Source: Mycolicibacterium sp. P1-5 (lineage in GTDB: Bacteria; Actinomycetota; Actinomycetes; Mycobacteriales; Mycobacteriaceae). Taken from it: DNA of 64,000 bases. Positions 6,483 through 15,194 of this stretch are shown here, in pieces. The notes under the pieces were generated by a model. It was not told the origin of the DNA, did not search any database, and was given only the letters and a program-made list of their open reading frames with translations. Within the stretch, counting starts at the first letter, position 1; the number at the start of each line of letters is the position of its first letter. The stretch lies in NCBI RefSeq assembly GCF_008329565.1, contig NZ_NPKT01000020.1, positions 1 to 64,000 of the forward strand, read 5' to 3'. A program made the position numbers and the translations under genes.

Positions 6483-6812
6483 TCAGGCGGGCGCGGCGGG
6501 CGGCGTCGCGATCATGGGCGCTGCGGCATTAGTGACGATGGCTTGTAGGGCTGCCACGTGGCTCTCAAACGCGTCGCGCCCGGAACTGGTCAGTTGGGCG
6601 TACACCTTGCGGCGGCTACGTTCGAGGCGGCGTTCGGTCGTCACGTAGCCAGCGTCCTCCAGAATCGAAAGCTGCTTGGACAACGCGGAATCCGTCAACG
6701 CGAGCCGATCCTTGAGGAAGGCGAATTCCGCCCAGTCGGCCGCCGCGAGGGTCGCTACCAGCGCGAGTCGGGTGCTGGGGTGGATCAACTCGTCGAACCG
6801 CTCGGTTGTCAC
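6483..6812 (-). CDS. Winged-helix transcriptional regulator (MarR/PadR-like)
   Basis: The 109-aa protein matches small actinobacterial winged-helix regulators beginning TERFDELIHPSTRLALVATL. It has a recognition helix within LTDSALSKQLSILEDAGYV and a wing with RRLERSRRKVYAQLT. The start is GTG 6812, overlapping by 4 bases the stop of a small membrane-protein frame, the arrangement usually seen for this regulator family with a membrane partner. An in-frame extension upstream is arginine-rich and looks non-coding. Its target is not evident; it may regulate its own operon. Confidence 0.7.
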   Translation of the reverse strand: MTTERFDELIHPSTRLALVATLAAADWAEFAFLKDRLALTDSALSKQLSILEDAGYVTTERRLERSRRKVYAQLTSSGRDAFESHVAALQAIVTNAAAPMIATPPAAPA

Positions 6813-6970
6813 GCCCGTGTCCAGTGCCGCAAGACCTGCAAAATCTGCGGGCCTCCGAACCCGATGAGGACCGCGACGAACACGGCCGCGCAGACGCCGG
6901 CCTCTCCTCCGCTGCGTTCTCTCCAAAAGTGATGGTTGCTGGAAACCAATTCCTGGGAGTTTCCTGCCAA
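6809..6970 (-). pseudogene. Membrane-protein C-terminal remnant coupled to the regulator
   Basis: A 53-codon frame ending ...GGPQILQVLRHWTRA, with one membrane helix (AGVCAAVFVAVLIGFGG), stops at 6809-6811, overlapping the regulator's GTG. The overlap and good coding texture argue that this is the end of a membrane protein normally co-transcribed with this regulator. Only a TTG at 6970 and a stop just upstream remain, so the N-terminal part has been lost or the gene is a very small single-helix protein. Confidence 0.5.
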
Positions 6971-7054
6971 TCATGGTCGGATCGTTTGCGTGACCGCTCT
7001 CCATCGGCTGGGATATTGACCAACATGCAAATTTAAACCTTGGGGGACGGCGAC

Positions 7055-9100
7055 GTGGGCGGTAATCAACGGCGTGGGGTACGACGCAGCAACGTGGCCG
7101 GCGTGAGCCGCCGGGCGAGTCGACTCGCGCGCGAACCATATGCGTGGCTGGGGGCGGGTGCCATCACCCTCGGGCTGGGCGCGGCGACGTTGGCGAGCAG
7201 CTCCGGCGTCGCCCACGCCGACGCCTCAGGATCGGGCGGGGCCGGGCCGTCTAACCATGTGAAAAGCCAAGCGGCAGTGAGAAACGGCACTAGCGGCGCA
7301 GTTTCTAAACGAGCGAGCGGTCCGCACGCAGCGTCTTTCAACCCACAGCGTCCGGGGACACCCGCAGCCAGCACCACGGTGCTCAACACCACGACGAGCA
7401 CGGCCGCCGCAGCTACTAGCAGCTCCACCACCGGTGACTCAAACTACGGCACCTATAAAACTATTGACCTCGGTGGTACACCGACGAACGTGGCGCTTAG
7501 TGCAAACGGCGGCCGCGCCTTTGTCGTCGTCGATGGCAGCTTAAAGATCGTGGAGATCGGGTCCTCCGGTCCCGTGGTGAGCGGAACTGTCACTGTGGGC
7601 AGCGATCCGAATACCGTTGCTGCCAACGCCAACGGAACTCTGGCCTACGTCACAAACAGCGGCAGCGGCACTGTGTCGGTTGTCACGACAACATCGACTA
7701 GTGCCACGCCGGCAGTTACATCAGTAGCAGTCGGCAACAATCCCACGGGAATCGCTGTGAACTCCACCGGGAACCGCGCCTACGTGGCCAACAGCGGGTC
7801 AGGCACCATATCAATCATTGACTACGGCACATCCCTTCCGCTGGCTCTGCCCACTTCTCCGACCGTCACTACCATTTCTGTGGGATCCGACCCGACGAGC
7901 ATCGCGACTAATTCGGCGGGAACAATCGCCTATGTCACTAACAGTGGCGGCAACACCGTATCGATTATCAAATACAACGGCCAGGGCACCCCAACGGTGA
8001 CCGATGTCCAAGTGAGTACATCACCGACATCGGTAAAGACTAGTGATGCCGGCACCACAGCCATCGTTTACAGCAGCGGTGGAATCATCTCGATCATCAA
8101 TGCCAGCGGAGCCAAACCGACTGTGGCTACAGTGCCAGGCGCGCACGTTTCCTATGATGATTATCCTGGCTTCGTTGCGATAAGCAGCGACGGTAAGACC
8201 GCATTCGTCACCGAACACGATGCGAATCAGGTCGCCATTATCAACACTGCCACCCCCACAGTCGACCCAACGTTCTCCAACTTCGATGATTACCCGCACT
8301 CCATTGTCGCGCTCCGCAACGGCGCGCTCGCATTCACCGTGGCACACGACGCCCTCTACGTGATAGACGCCAAGACTGGGCAAGCGGCCCCCGTATCGAT
8401 TCCAGCCGACAACAACTCGAGCGAATCACAGCGCTTGGCCATCAGCTCTGACGGCAGTCGCGTCATCGCAGTAGACAACAGCGGCGACCTCACGGCGTTT
8501 TATTACGCCAGCAGTGACGGCACCAGCAACGCCATTGATGGAACAATCCATACGTGGCTGAGATCTCTAGGCACAACATTCGAAGACCTCAATTACCTCG
8601 CCGAAAACCACGCTCTCAAAGGCCTAAAGGGACTCGGCGCAATCGGGCTAGGTCTGGGCATCTCTGACGTCCTCGGCTACTTCGGTGAGCAACAATACGG
8701 CGAAGGCTTCTACCAAGGCGTTCAGCTCGTCGCGGGTGAGTTGGAGTGGGCCGGGACCAGTGGGCTCTGGCCTGCGGCTATAGCCGGAGTTTTCTTAGAC
8801 ACAACGTCCTACGCCATCCACGATATCGTCAACAATCCGCCGGCCGATTTGACCACCGTGGGCAACTACGTCGTCAATCATCCTGCTGGCGCGGTTGCGG
8901 GAGCCGTCAACGGCGTCATCGGCTTGGAAGCCAACACCGTAGGGCATTTTGTTCCAGAGGTGGCCGTCCAAGCGGTTGTTAATCCCATAATGGACTTCAA
9001 CAACACCGTCGGCGACGCCGTTGACACCGGATTACACAACGTCGCGAACGGCATTCAAGACGGCATCAACACAGTCAGCAGCTGGCTTCCGCACTTCTAA
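7055..9100 (+). CDS. Secreted YVTN beta-propeller protein
   Basis: The 681-aa protein starts with the basic leader and hydrophobic stretch common to many mycobacterial exported proteins (RRASRLAREPYAWLGAGAITLGLG...VAHAD), then a Ser/Thr/Ala-rich linker. Residues about 130-500 are a beta-propeller of YVTN-type repeats, with blades such as GSDPNTVAANANGTLAYVTNSGSG and two diverged copies. The last 170 residues are helical and Gly/Ala/Val-rich, ending in an amphipathic tail. The start GTG 7055 has GGGGGA upstream; TTG 7040 is an alternative. Such propellers act in adhesion or ligand binding at the surface. Codon use is visibly less GC-rich than the backbone, consistent with island cargo. Confidence 0.75.
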   Translation: MGGNQRRGVRRSNVAGVSRRASRLAREPYAWLGAGAITLGLGAATLASSSGVAHADASGSGGAGPSNHVKSQAAVRNGTSGAVSKRASGPHAASFNPQRPGTPAASTTVLNTTTSTAAAATSSSTTGDSNYGTYKTIDLGGTPTNVALSANGGRAFVVVDGSLKIVEIGSSGPVVSGTVTVGSDPNTVAANANGTLAYVTNSGSGTVSVVTTTSTSATPAVTSVAVGNNPTGIAVNSTGNRAYVANSGSGTISIIDYGTSLPLALPTSPTVTTISVGSDPTSIATNSAGTIAYVTNSGGNTVSIIKYNGQGTPTVTDVQVSTSPTSVKTSDAGTTAIVYSSGGIISIINASGAKPTVATVPGAHVSYDDYPGFVAISSDGKTAFVTEHDANQVAIINTATPTVDPTFSNFDDYPHSIVALRNGALAFTVAHDALYVIDAKTGQAAPVSIPADNNSSESQRLAISSDGSRVIAVDNSGDLTAFYYASSDGTSNAIDGTIHTWLRSLGTTFEDLNYLAENHALKGLKGLGAIGLGLGISDVLGYFGEQQYGEGFYQGVQLVAGELEWAGTSGLWPAAIAGVFLDTTSYAIHDIVNNPPADLTTVGNYVVNHPAGAVAGAVNGVIGLEANTVGHFVPEVAVQAVVNPIMDFNNTVGDAVDTGLHNVANGIQDGINTVSSWLPHF

Positions 9101-9623
9101 GAACGGGCATCCTCCGTACGGGCTGAGATTTAGTGTTTGTTTGGGGCGATGTGACGCAGAAAGAGCCTCGCGGTTAGGCCGCAAGATGACCGATCCCGGT
9201 GCCCACCGCCATCCCCATAATTCCCACCAGAAGGGTAGTAAACTACCCGAGGTTTTGTTCCTAGTTGGTCGCGAAGGCCGGGGTTGACCAACGGGGGTGG
9301 CGGCTAATCCCTGCGCTGCAACAACTCCGTCTCAAACGGCCAGCGACTTGTCTCTCTCCGGCGACGGTGCGTCCACAATCCGTCCGCAGTAGCTCCAACA
9401 GCCCTCTCAACTCGCCAGCATTCACAACCTCTTGAACAGCTGATTCTTAACATTCCCAGCACGTTCAGCGGCGACAAACTGCCAAGTCGTCTCGTTCGCA
9501 TCGCGGCACAAGTAGCGCGCGGGAACGTACCGCGATAGTTCGCCGTACCTGCCACAGAAGCTCGTAGCTGCTCGTAGCATCGGGCAATACTTTGCTTCAT
9601 TCTAAAAATGCTCAGGAGGCGAT
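9101..9623. other. Intergenic region with hairpins
   Basis: I find no convincing gene in this 520-bp stretch. A perfect hairpin at 9233-9248 (GGGTAG-TAAA-CTACCC), followed by GGTTTTGTT, and a second dyad at 9264-9292 (GTTGGTC/GACCAAC) could terminate the propeller gene. The last 30 bases hold the AGGAGG site of the next gene. Confidence 0.45.
9233..9248 (+). terminator. Possible terminator after the propeller gene
   Basis: A 6-bp perfect stem with a tetraloop is followed within 5 bases by TTTTGTT. It lies 130 bp downstream of the propeller stop. Confidence 0.4.
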
Positions 9624-10271
9624 GTGCAGCCCAACCAAGGCCATTCGTCGTTGCCTCCGCCCATGTGGTCTGCGGACCCGGCAGGCACCCTTCGGCTCCG
9701 CTGGTGGGACGGTTCAAAGTGGACCGATCATTACGCCCCAATGCCCCCGCCGGAGCCTTCGGTGTCGGCTGTGCCTGTGGTATCTGCACCGCAGGGTTCA
9801 TCACCGATCACTGTCTACGGGTCACTGACCGTCAAGACGGCAAGGGGTCCAGTGTCATCTCCACTTGCCGACATCGTCGCTGCCGCGAGACTTGAGGAGC
9901 CACGGTATCCGCTCGACGAGCAGATCGAGGTAGTCGGGGAGACATACCGCGCCAAAGACATTCGCCGGGTTTTCAAGGAAGCCGGTATGCCAATCACCGA
10001 ACGAGGCGTGACACTCAACATGGTCCGCTGCATCCTCGTCCCCGAGCCATGGAACGAGCACGACCCAAACGCAGTCGCTGTGATGGTCGGGCAGTACCAC
10101 GTTGGCTACCTCGCCGCTGAGCTTGCTGTGACATACACCGGTGGCCTCCAACGCATCGCACGACTGGGCAGTCTGGCAACAGGTGAGGCGAGGATTTGGG
10201 CGAAGAGCGACGACGGGATGATCCGTGCTCGCGTAACAATCCTCATTCCAGAGGCTTCCCAATTTGACTAG
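9624..10271 (+). CDS. DUF2510-HIRAN domain protein
   Basis: A 215-aa protein. Residues about 14-36 (DPAGTLRLRWWDGSKWTDHY) are a DUF2510 motif, common at the N-termini of actinobacterial membrane or envelope proteins. Residues about 90-200 resemble a HIRAN domain: VVGETYRAKDIR, then LVPEPWNEHDPNAVAVMV and VGYLAAELA. HIRAN modules recognise DNA ends or stalled replication forks when fused to helicases; free-standing forms occur in mobile elements with unknown roles. No membrane helix or enzyme domain is visible. GTG 9624 follows AGGAGG by only 4 nt, so ATG 9663 is an alternative start. It is the last cargo gene before the integrase. Confidence 0.7.
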   Translation: MQPNQGHSSLPPPMWSADPAGTLRLRWWDGSKWTDHYAPMPPPEPSVSAVPVVSAPQGSSPITVYGSLTVKTARGPVSSPLADIVAAARLEEPRYPLDEQIEVVGETYRAKDIRRVFKEAGMPITERGVTLNMVRCILVPEPWNEHDPNAVAVMVGQYHVGYLAAELAVTYTGGLQRIARLGSLATGEARIWAKSDDGMIRARVTILIPEASQFD

Positions 10272-10584
10272 GGGACTCATCGCTAAACCCGCTGGTGGTG
10301 TCGTTCGGGACGAAGAGGCCATCGATGGGGCCACCGTTGCAGGGAGGGCCCCCACTCCGCTGGTGTCCACGGCAAAGGGTAGTCCAGGACACCATTACAG
10401 TCCTGGCCAAGGGTTCTCCACTTACCCGCAGTTGTCGGCCGGCGCTCCGCCATGGTCAAACGAACCTTGAAGCATCTATCAATGTGCCTGTGAGCTCGGT
10501 AATTTCCGGGACACCGCCGGTAGATGACTGTTGGTTTTAAACCTCCAGCGGGCGACGCCGAGCTCGCAGGCACGGAGGTAACCC
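10272..10584. other. Gene-free stretch before the integrase
   Basis: No coding frame with credible composition is visible in about 310 bp. It probably carries the integrase promoter. I see no clear repeats. Confidence 0.4.
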
Positions 10585-11765
10585 ATGGCGGGCCGGCCGG
10601 CGTTGCGCATTGGCCAGCACGGCAATATCACGCGTAAGGACCCTGGCGGCGGGATCTGGTTGGCGCAGTGCCGGTTTCGTGACACCGACTGTGTCACACG
10701 CAAGGTTCAACGGCTTGGGGCCGCCCGATGAATATGACAAGTATGGCAAGCTCGCCGCGGACGCATTGATCGAGGCTCTCGCCGATCGTCGACCGCCCTC
10801 TGCAGCGCACTCGATCGGCCTCGAAACCTCGGTCATGACTCTGGTAGGCCAACACATCGAACGGCTAAATGAAGACGGCCGTTCACCGCGAACCCTCGAC
10901 ACCTACCGCTACACCGCCACCAAGCTGACCAAGTCCATGGCCGGCGTCAAAGTGGGGGAGGCATCGGCGGCGAGACTCGACGCAGCGCTCCGGTCGATGC
11001 GCACCGCCCACGGCGCGACCATGGCCCGTCAAGCCAGGACCCTTCTGCGCGGAGCGCTCCAGCTCGCCGTCCTGAACAATGTCCTCGGCGCGAACCCGGT
11101 GCGCGACGTTCAATCCATCAAGTCCAAGGAACAACCCAAAGGCGCCCAGGCGCTCACCGCGGACCAGCTGCGCGATCTTCTCGCCAAGCTGAAGGCCTCA
11201 GAAACGTGCCAGAAGCGCGACCTAACGGATCCGATCACGCTCTTGATTGCCACCGGCCTACGCCGCTCCGAACTGCTTGCGCTGCGGTGAAGCGACTTCG
11301 ACGCCGACGCCGGAACGATCTCCGTCTGCGGCAAAGTCATCCGCGAGAAGGCCAACGGCGTTGTCCGGGTGGACGAAACCAAGACCGCTGCAGGCTGCCG
11401 CGTGCTCCCGCTGCCCGCGTTCGCCATCGCGACACTCATCGAGCGTCGGAGTCCGCCGTACCTCGGAAAGCGGTCCGTCATCTTCCCGTCCACAAGCGGA
11501 ACACTTCGCGACCCCGACAACTTCGCCGCAGTGGCGTAGAACCGGCGACGAACTGGGCGTCCCGGACATCAGCTCGCACAGCTTCCGCAAGACGGTGGCA
11601 ACGCTCATCGACGACGCCGGCCTGTCGGCACGCATCGGTGCTGACCACCTCGGGCACGCGAAAGTGTCGATGACCCAGGACCGCTATATGACCCGTGGGC
11701 GGCTCCACAATCAGGTGGCAGGACTGCTCGACAACACCGTCACCGGCAACTCAGGTCCGCTATGA
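10585..11765 (+). pseudogene. Tyrosine integrase, inactivated
   Basis: The frame from ATG 10585 (MAGRPALRIGQHG) encodes a phage-type tyrosine recombinase: an arm/core-binding domain (SPRTLDTYRYTATKL), then a catalytic domain. Catalytic boxes are visible: ATGLRRSELLAL (Arg I), HSFRKT (His-x2-Arg), LGH and the nucleophile in QDRYM. The gene is broken at least three times: a frameshift in the GGGG at about 10720, a stop at 11288-11290 where relatives read Trp (LALRW-SDFD, TGG to TGA), and a second frameshift near 11530. The reading frame ends at 11765. The gene lies beside the intact tRNA-Arg end, as expected for the enzyme that integrated the island. Confidence 0.85.
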
Positions 11766-11817
11766 ACGCCGAATAAACGCCGACCGACGTTATTCAGTAC
11801 GGCTAAGCACCGCCTCT

Positions 11818-11860
11818 GACCAGCGCCCCCGGCAGGAATCGAACCTGCGACCTAGGGATT
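11818..11860. repeat. attR: tRNA-Arg 3' half copy
   Basis: 43 bp matching 254-296 with one mismatch. It overlaps the 3' half of the intact tRNA-Arg gene, so integration restored the tRNA. CGCCGAATAAACG at 11768-11780 just inside resembles the start of the 41-bp repeats. Confidence 0.8.
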
Positions 11861-11897
11861 AGAAGGCCCTTGCTCTATCCGACTGAGCTACGGAGGC
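11824..11897 (-). tRNA. tRNA-Arg (anticodon TCT)
   Basis: The minus strand gives a full cloverleaf: acceptor GCCTCCG/CGGGGGC (one G-T pair), D-stem GCTC/GAGC, anticodon loop CTTCTAA, and T-stem GCAGG/CCTGC with loop TTCGATT. The discriminator base is G and no CCA is encoded. The innermost anticodon-stem pair is C-T, otherwise the stem is good. It is the integration target of the island. Confidence 0.9.
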
Positions 11898-11992
11898 AGC
11901 GCGCCGACAGTCTAACGGTGCAGATTTGCCGGAAGGGGCGCGTGTAACCCGATGTGAATTGAAATCTGGCTGAGCAAAGTTCCGGGGAAGTG

Positions 11993-12346
11993 TCAGTCGA
12001 TGTCGAATCGGGCCTGCAAAGCCTCCTGCAGCCCCCGGACTTCCTTGAGCTTTTCCCGCAGCCTGAGCACCGGTTCGGGTGTCCGAGCGGCGCCCCAGCC
12101 GGCGTCGCACCGGCTGGTCCAGCGGTCCTGGGCGACCGCGATCAAATGCTCGAGATCGTCGATCTCGGCCTGCATCAGTTCGGCAAACCGCCTGGCTTGA
12201 GCTGCGTCGTTGGGATGGAAGGGCCGCGTCAACGGGTGGCGCGGGAACGGCCTCCTCAGCGGCGCGGGCGCACCCACGGGGAAGGGGGACTCAATACGGG
12301 CGGTCAATCCGCCGGCGAGGCTGGGAGCGGGGTCCTGGAGGAGCAT
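11993..12346 (-). CDS. Conserved hypothetical, coiled-coil C-terminus
   Basis: A 117-aa frame with a Pro-rich N-terminal half and two helices rich in Glu, Arg and Leu (NDAAQARRFAELMQAEIDDLEHLI; LREKLKEVRGLQEALQARF). I recognise no family. Coding texture is good and the frame is not antisense to another gene. The ATG at 12346 has no strong ribosome-binding site, so a downstream start is possible. It lies between the tRNA-Arg and the lipQ-like gene. A small helical cytoplasmic protein of unknown role. Confidence 0.5.
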   Translation of the reverse strand: MLLQDPAPSLAGGLTARIESPFPVGAPAPLRRPFPRHPLTRPFHPNDAAQARRFAELMQAEIDDLEHLIAVAQDRWTSRCDAGWGAARTPEPVLRLREKLKEVRGLQEALQARFDID

Positions 12347-12594
12347 TCATAAATCGTCCTTGGAATCGCTCGCCGTTTCCTGCCAGGCCAGTTGGCAGTC
12401 AACGCGAAGCCACCGTCTGTTCGCTTTGCCGGTGGGATTTCCCGAAGAAGGGAGTCTTGAAAAACTAGTTCCTGAGAATTCCTCAGGTTTGGCCAAAGTT
12501 GGGTTATGGTGTGACGACTGCAACACGCCGACCGACCGCTTCCGCGGCTTGGCAAAGGCGTTAGGCGGGCTAAGGACAAGGGGGTCTGGAGCTC

Positions 12595-13800
12595 ATGAGC
12601 ATTCCAATCGGGCAGGTCACCGCGCGCTGTACGCAAGCTTTCAACACCGGTTCACTGCTGCTGCGCGGTTCGCCGGCCGCGGCCGGCTGGGTACTGGGGT
12701 GGCTCAACGCCGAGTTCGCCCCACAGGTCGTCACCGGTCATGCGCTCTCGACAGTGTCGCCGCTACAGCGGATCGCCTGCGCCCTGGCCGTCCAGAAGGC
12801 CGACAAGGTGCTCGACGCGGCCCTCGAGGAGACCTTCGGCAAGGACTACCCCTCCGCGGTGCGGCATCCGCTCGAGCCGGACTCGGGACACCGGCCCAAC
12901 GTCGCGGCGGTCCTCGACGCCATGCACCATCGGCGCCGGTACGCGGCGACCACGCGAAACATTTCGTACGGTCCGCGCGGGCGCGACAACACGCTCGACA
13001 TCTGGCGCCGCCCCGATCTTCCCGAGGGGTATCGCGCGCCGGTCCTCATCCAGGTGCCCGGAGGCGGATGGTCGGTCAATGACAAACGCGGCCAGGCCTA
13101 TCCGTTGATGGCCCGCATGGCCGAGCTCGGCTGGATCTGCGTCACCATCAACTACAGCCGGAGCCCGCGCAACGCTTTCCCGTCGCACATCGTCGACGTC
13201 AAACGGGCCATCGCCTGGGTCAAGGCCAACATCGCCGAGTACGGTGGCGACCCCGAGTTCGTTGCGATCACCGGGGGATCGGCCGGTGGGCACCTGAGCT
13301 CGCTCGCCGCGCTGAGCGCCGGCGATGAAAGCCTGCAACCGGGTTTCGAGCACGCCGATACCAGTGTGCAGGCCGTGGCGCCCTACTACGGTGTCTACGA
13401 CCTGACGACCACCGACAAGATGCATCCGCTGATGATGCCGCTGCTCGAGCACGTGGTGGTCCAGCGCCGACTGGCCGACCATCCAGCGCTGTATCGGGAC
13501 GCATCACCCATGCACCGCATCCATCGTGACGCCCCGCCGTTTTTTGTGCTGCACGGTGAGAGCGATGCCGTCATACCGAGTGCTCAAGCGCGCGATTTCG
13601 TTGCTGCACTTCGTAAGTCGGGCCCAGCAACGGTGGCCTACGCTGAGCTGCCCAAGGCGCACCACGCATTCGACACCATCGCGACTCTGCGCTGTCAACT
13701 GGCCGCAGAAGCCGTAGCGAGCTTCATGGGCATCGTTTACGGCCGCCACCTCGCGGCGCGCACGGGGGCCGAAAGGGTCGCGGTCAGCTCAGCGAGCTGA
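12595..13800 (+). CDS. lipQ: Carboxylesterase/lipase of the hormone-sensitive lipase type (LipQ-like)
   Basis: The 401-aa protein is an alpha/beta hydrolase with oxyanion motif PGGGW, nucleophile in GGSAGGH, acid in HGESD and His in AHHAFD. A roughly 120-residue N-terminal region precedes the hydrolase fold, as in mycobacterial LipC/LipQ-type esterases. It would hydrolyse acyl esters, perhaps of short to medium chain. The symbol rests on synteny: the wax synthase, plsC and plsB2 genes lie downstream as in the Rv2485c-Rv2482c block, although here an SDR gene and three small membrane genes intervene. ATG 12595 follows GGAGCTC. Confidence 0.75.
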   Translation: MSIPIGQVTARCTQAFNTGSLLLRGSPAAAGWVLGWLNAEFAPQVVTGHALSTVSPLQRIACALAVQKADKVLDAALEETFGKDYPSAVRHPLEPDSGHRPNVAAVLDAMHHRRRYAATTRNISYGPRGRDNTLDIWRRPDLPEGYRAPVLIQVPGGGWSVNDKRGQAYPLMARMAELGWICVTINYSRSPRNAFPSHIVDVKRAIAWVKANIAEYGGDPEFVAITGGSAGGHLSSLAALSAGDESLQPGFEHADTSVQAVAPYYGVYDLTTTDKMHPLMMPLLEHVVVQRRLADHPALYRDASPMHRIHRDAPPFFVLHGESDAVIPSAQARDFVAALRKSGPATVAYAELPKAHHAFDTIATLRCQLAAEAVASFMGIVYGRHLAARTGAERVAVSSAS

Positions 13801-13802
13801 GG

Positions 13803-14477
13803 TCACGCCACGGTCATCAGGTAGTCGGCGCCGCCGATGTAGACGATGGTCGACGGGCTCGGCGTGACTGCGGCATTGACGATCGCGGTTGCAAACGCCT
13901 CGACCGTCGGCGGCGCCCCAATGGTGCCGTCAGCCGAGACGACCGTGACGTGAATGCCTGCGTGATCGAACGCGGAACGCATTGCGTAAAGGGCGGTTTC
14001 GCCGGCCCGCATGCTGGCGGCGACACGCGCATAACCCTTCGGCACCGCCTTGTTCGGATAGAAGTGGGCCTGGTGGCTGGTGACGAACACGATCCGCGAG
14101 CCGGTCGGCATCAACGGCATGGCCAGCAGCGCAAGGCGACGCTGGGCATCGCGATTGAGTCGCATCGCATAGCCGGGGTCCGCGCCGAGCTCGAGTCCGC
14201 CCGACGCGTTGAGGATCAACGCATCCAGCTTTCCGAACCGGGTGGCGATGTAAGCCATCATCGCGGCGGCGCCTGCCTCGTCGGAGATGTCGGCGGCCAG
14301 GGTAGAAGCATTCCCTCCGGCGCTTCGGATGGCGTCGACGACCGCGTCCGCCCGCTCGGTTTTCTCGAGATAGTTCACGATGACGTGAGTGTCGGGCGCC
14401 GCGAGCTGGTGGGCGACTTCGGCGCCGATGCCTCTCGATGCTCCGGTGATCAACACGACGCGGGCGGGTTGCTGCAT
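13803..14477 (-). CDS. Short-chain dehydrogenase/reductase
   Basis: A 224-aa SDR with the Rossmann motif TGASRGIG, an NASGG segment at the NAG position, and a catalytic region with S and Y-x3-K replaced or displaced: VTSHQAHFYPNKAVPKGYARVAASM places Y-A-R-V in the Y-x3-K position. The active site is therefore atypical and activity is uncertain. The start is ATG 14477, 6-7 nt after GAAGGAG. It is convergent with the lipQ-like gene (2-bp gap). Substrate unknown. Confidence 0.75.
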   Translation of the reverse strand: MQQPARVVLITGASRGIGAEVAHQLAAPDTHVIVNYLEKTERADAVVDAIRSAGGNASTLAADISDEAGAAAMMAYIATRFGKLDALILNASGGLELGADPGYAMRLNRDAQRRLALLAMPLMPTGSRIVFVTSHQAHFYPNKAVPKGYARVAASMRAGETALYAMRSAFDHAGIHVTVVSADGTIGAPPTVEAFATAIVNAAVTPSPSTIVYIGGADYLMTVA

Positions 14478-14520
14478 GGCGGGCTCCTTCCGTTTGCGGC
14501 AGCACCCACCGTACACCAAC

Positions 14521-14560
14521 TCTAAGAAAAATAAGATTAAAATAAGATAACGCTGAGGTA
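14521..14560. promoter_or_regulatory. AT-rich promoter region of the SDR gene
   Basis: A 30-base AT-rich patch with AATAAGAT repeated twice stands out in this GC-rich region, about 45-80 bp upstream of the SDR start. It probably contains the promoter; no exact -35/-10 assignment is made. Confidence 0.3.
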
Positions 14561-14573
14561 TAGCTGTGCGGCG

Positions 14574-14876
14574 TCAGGTCGTCGAATTGGCTTCCTGTGG
14601 TCTGAGCAGTGGCACCACCAGTGCCATGACGATGAGCCAGCCCATCGCCGCCACTGGAATCGCCCACATTCGCCGCACTGCGAGGGCGTGTTGACACTGA
14701 TCAGCCTTGCCCGCGAAGTTCGCCTGAATCAGATCGGCGCTAAAACCGCTGCCGCACTTGACCTGTACACCCCATGGGTCGAAATCGGGGAGGTACACCG
14801 GCCACCGCAGGGCAAGCAGGCCGAACGTCAGCAGCACCACTGCGACGACTGCCGCCACGATCTGGCGAACGGTCAC
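14574..14876 (-). CDS. Small membrane protein, two helices
   Basis: A 100-aa protein with an N-terminal helix (IVAAVVAVVLLTFGLLAL) and a C-terminal helix (MWAIPVAAMGWLIVMALVVPLL), separated by a loop with two Cys (VKCGSG, ADQCQH) likely outside the membrane. GTG 14876 overlaps the stop of the preceding gene by 4 bases, so the two are translationally coupled. It is similar in plan to small mycobacterial envelope proteins. No function can be assigned. Confidence 0.65.
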   Translation of the reverse strand: MTVRQIVAAVVAVVLLTFGLLALRWPVYLPDFDPWGVQVKCGSGFSADLIQANFAGKADQCQHALAVRRMWAIPVAAMGWLIVMALVVPLLRPQEANSTT

Positions 14877-15097
14877 GTCATGCAGACATTCGCGAACAGC
14901 AGCACGGGCCACGACACGATGGACCCCAGAAACGACACCACAAGGTCGGCGCCCCGCAGGGCATGCAGGTGATCGGTGTGAGTAGACGACCACACCAGAC
15001 CCACAGCGAGATAAGGAATCCCGATCAACAAACTGATGCCGATGAGTTCGGCGATGGTCAGCTTGTAATTCAGAACCGAACGAATCTTCGTCAACAT
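14873..15097 (-). CDS. Small membrane protein, paralogue of the divergent gene
   Basis: A 74-aa protein with N-terminus LTKIRSVLNYKLTIAEL and two membrane helices (IGISLLIGIPYLAVGLVW; LVVSFLGSIVSWPVLLFA). It shares RSVLNY-x2-(S/T)-x2-E and IPYL-x-(V/I)-GLVW with the divergently transcribed 86-aa protein at 15195. ATG 15097 has GGGAGG upstream. It is coupled to the two-helix protein that follows. Function unknown. Confidence 0.7.
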   Translation of the reverse strand: MLTKIRSVLNYKLTIAELIGISLLIGIPYLAVGLVWSSTHTDHLHALRGADLVVSFLGSIVSWPVLLFANVCMT

Positions 15098-15194
15098 GAG
15101 GTCCTCCCGCCGCGAGTGAGCACAATGCTAGTGAGTACGGCCGCCCACGAAAAGCATTTGTGAGAAACTGTGTTTTCAGATTTGGGAGGGGCCT

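Larger units (their letters stand above)
254..11860. mobile_element. Integrated genomic island in tRNA-Arg, immobilised
   Basis: The island is bounded by a 43-bp direct repeat with one mismatch (254-296 and 11818-11860), equal to the 3' half and flank of tRNA-Arg(TCT). The tRNA is intact at the right end, and a tyrosine integrase gene (10585-11765) sits next to it, the usual layout for tRNA-targeting integrative elements. Cargo is accessory: a three-gene Ig/HlyD cassette, an MNT/HEPN toxin-antitoxin pair, a cold-shock protein, a beta-propeller protein and a HIRAN protein. There are no phage structural or conjugation genes, so this is a small island or satellite. The integrase is frameshifted and interrupted, so self-excision is unlikely unless another integrase acts in trans. 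Confidence 0.8.

Noticed and set aside
9304..9804. 166-codon frame on the minus strand
   Set aside because: Partly antisense to the HIRAN gene, with no ribosome site and no domain; composition is not mycobacterial coding.
10264..10573. Short frames between the HIRAN gene and the integrase
   Set aside because: No conserved motif, poor codon use and no ribosome sites on either strand.
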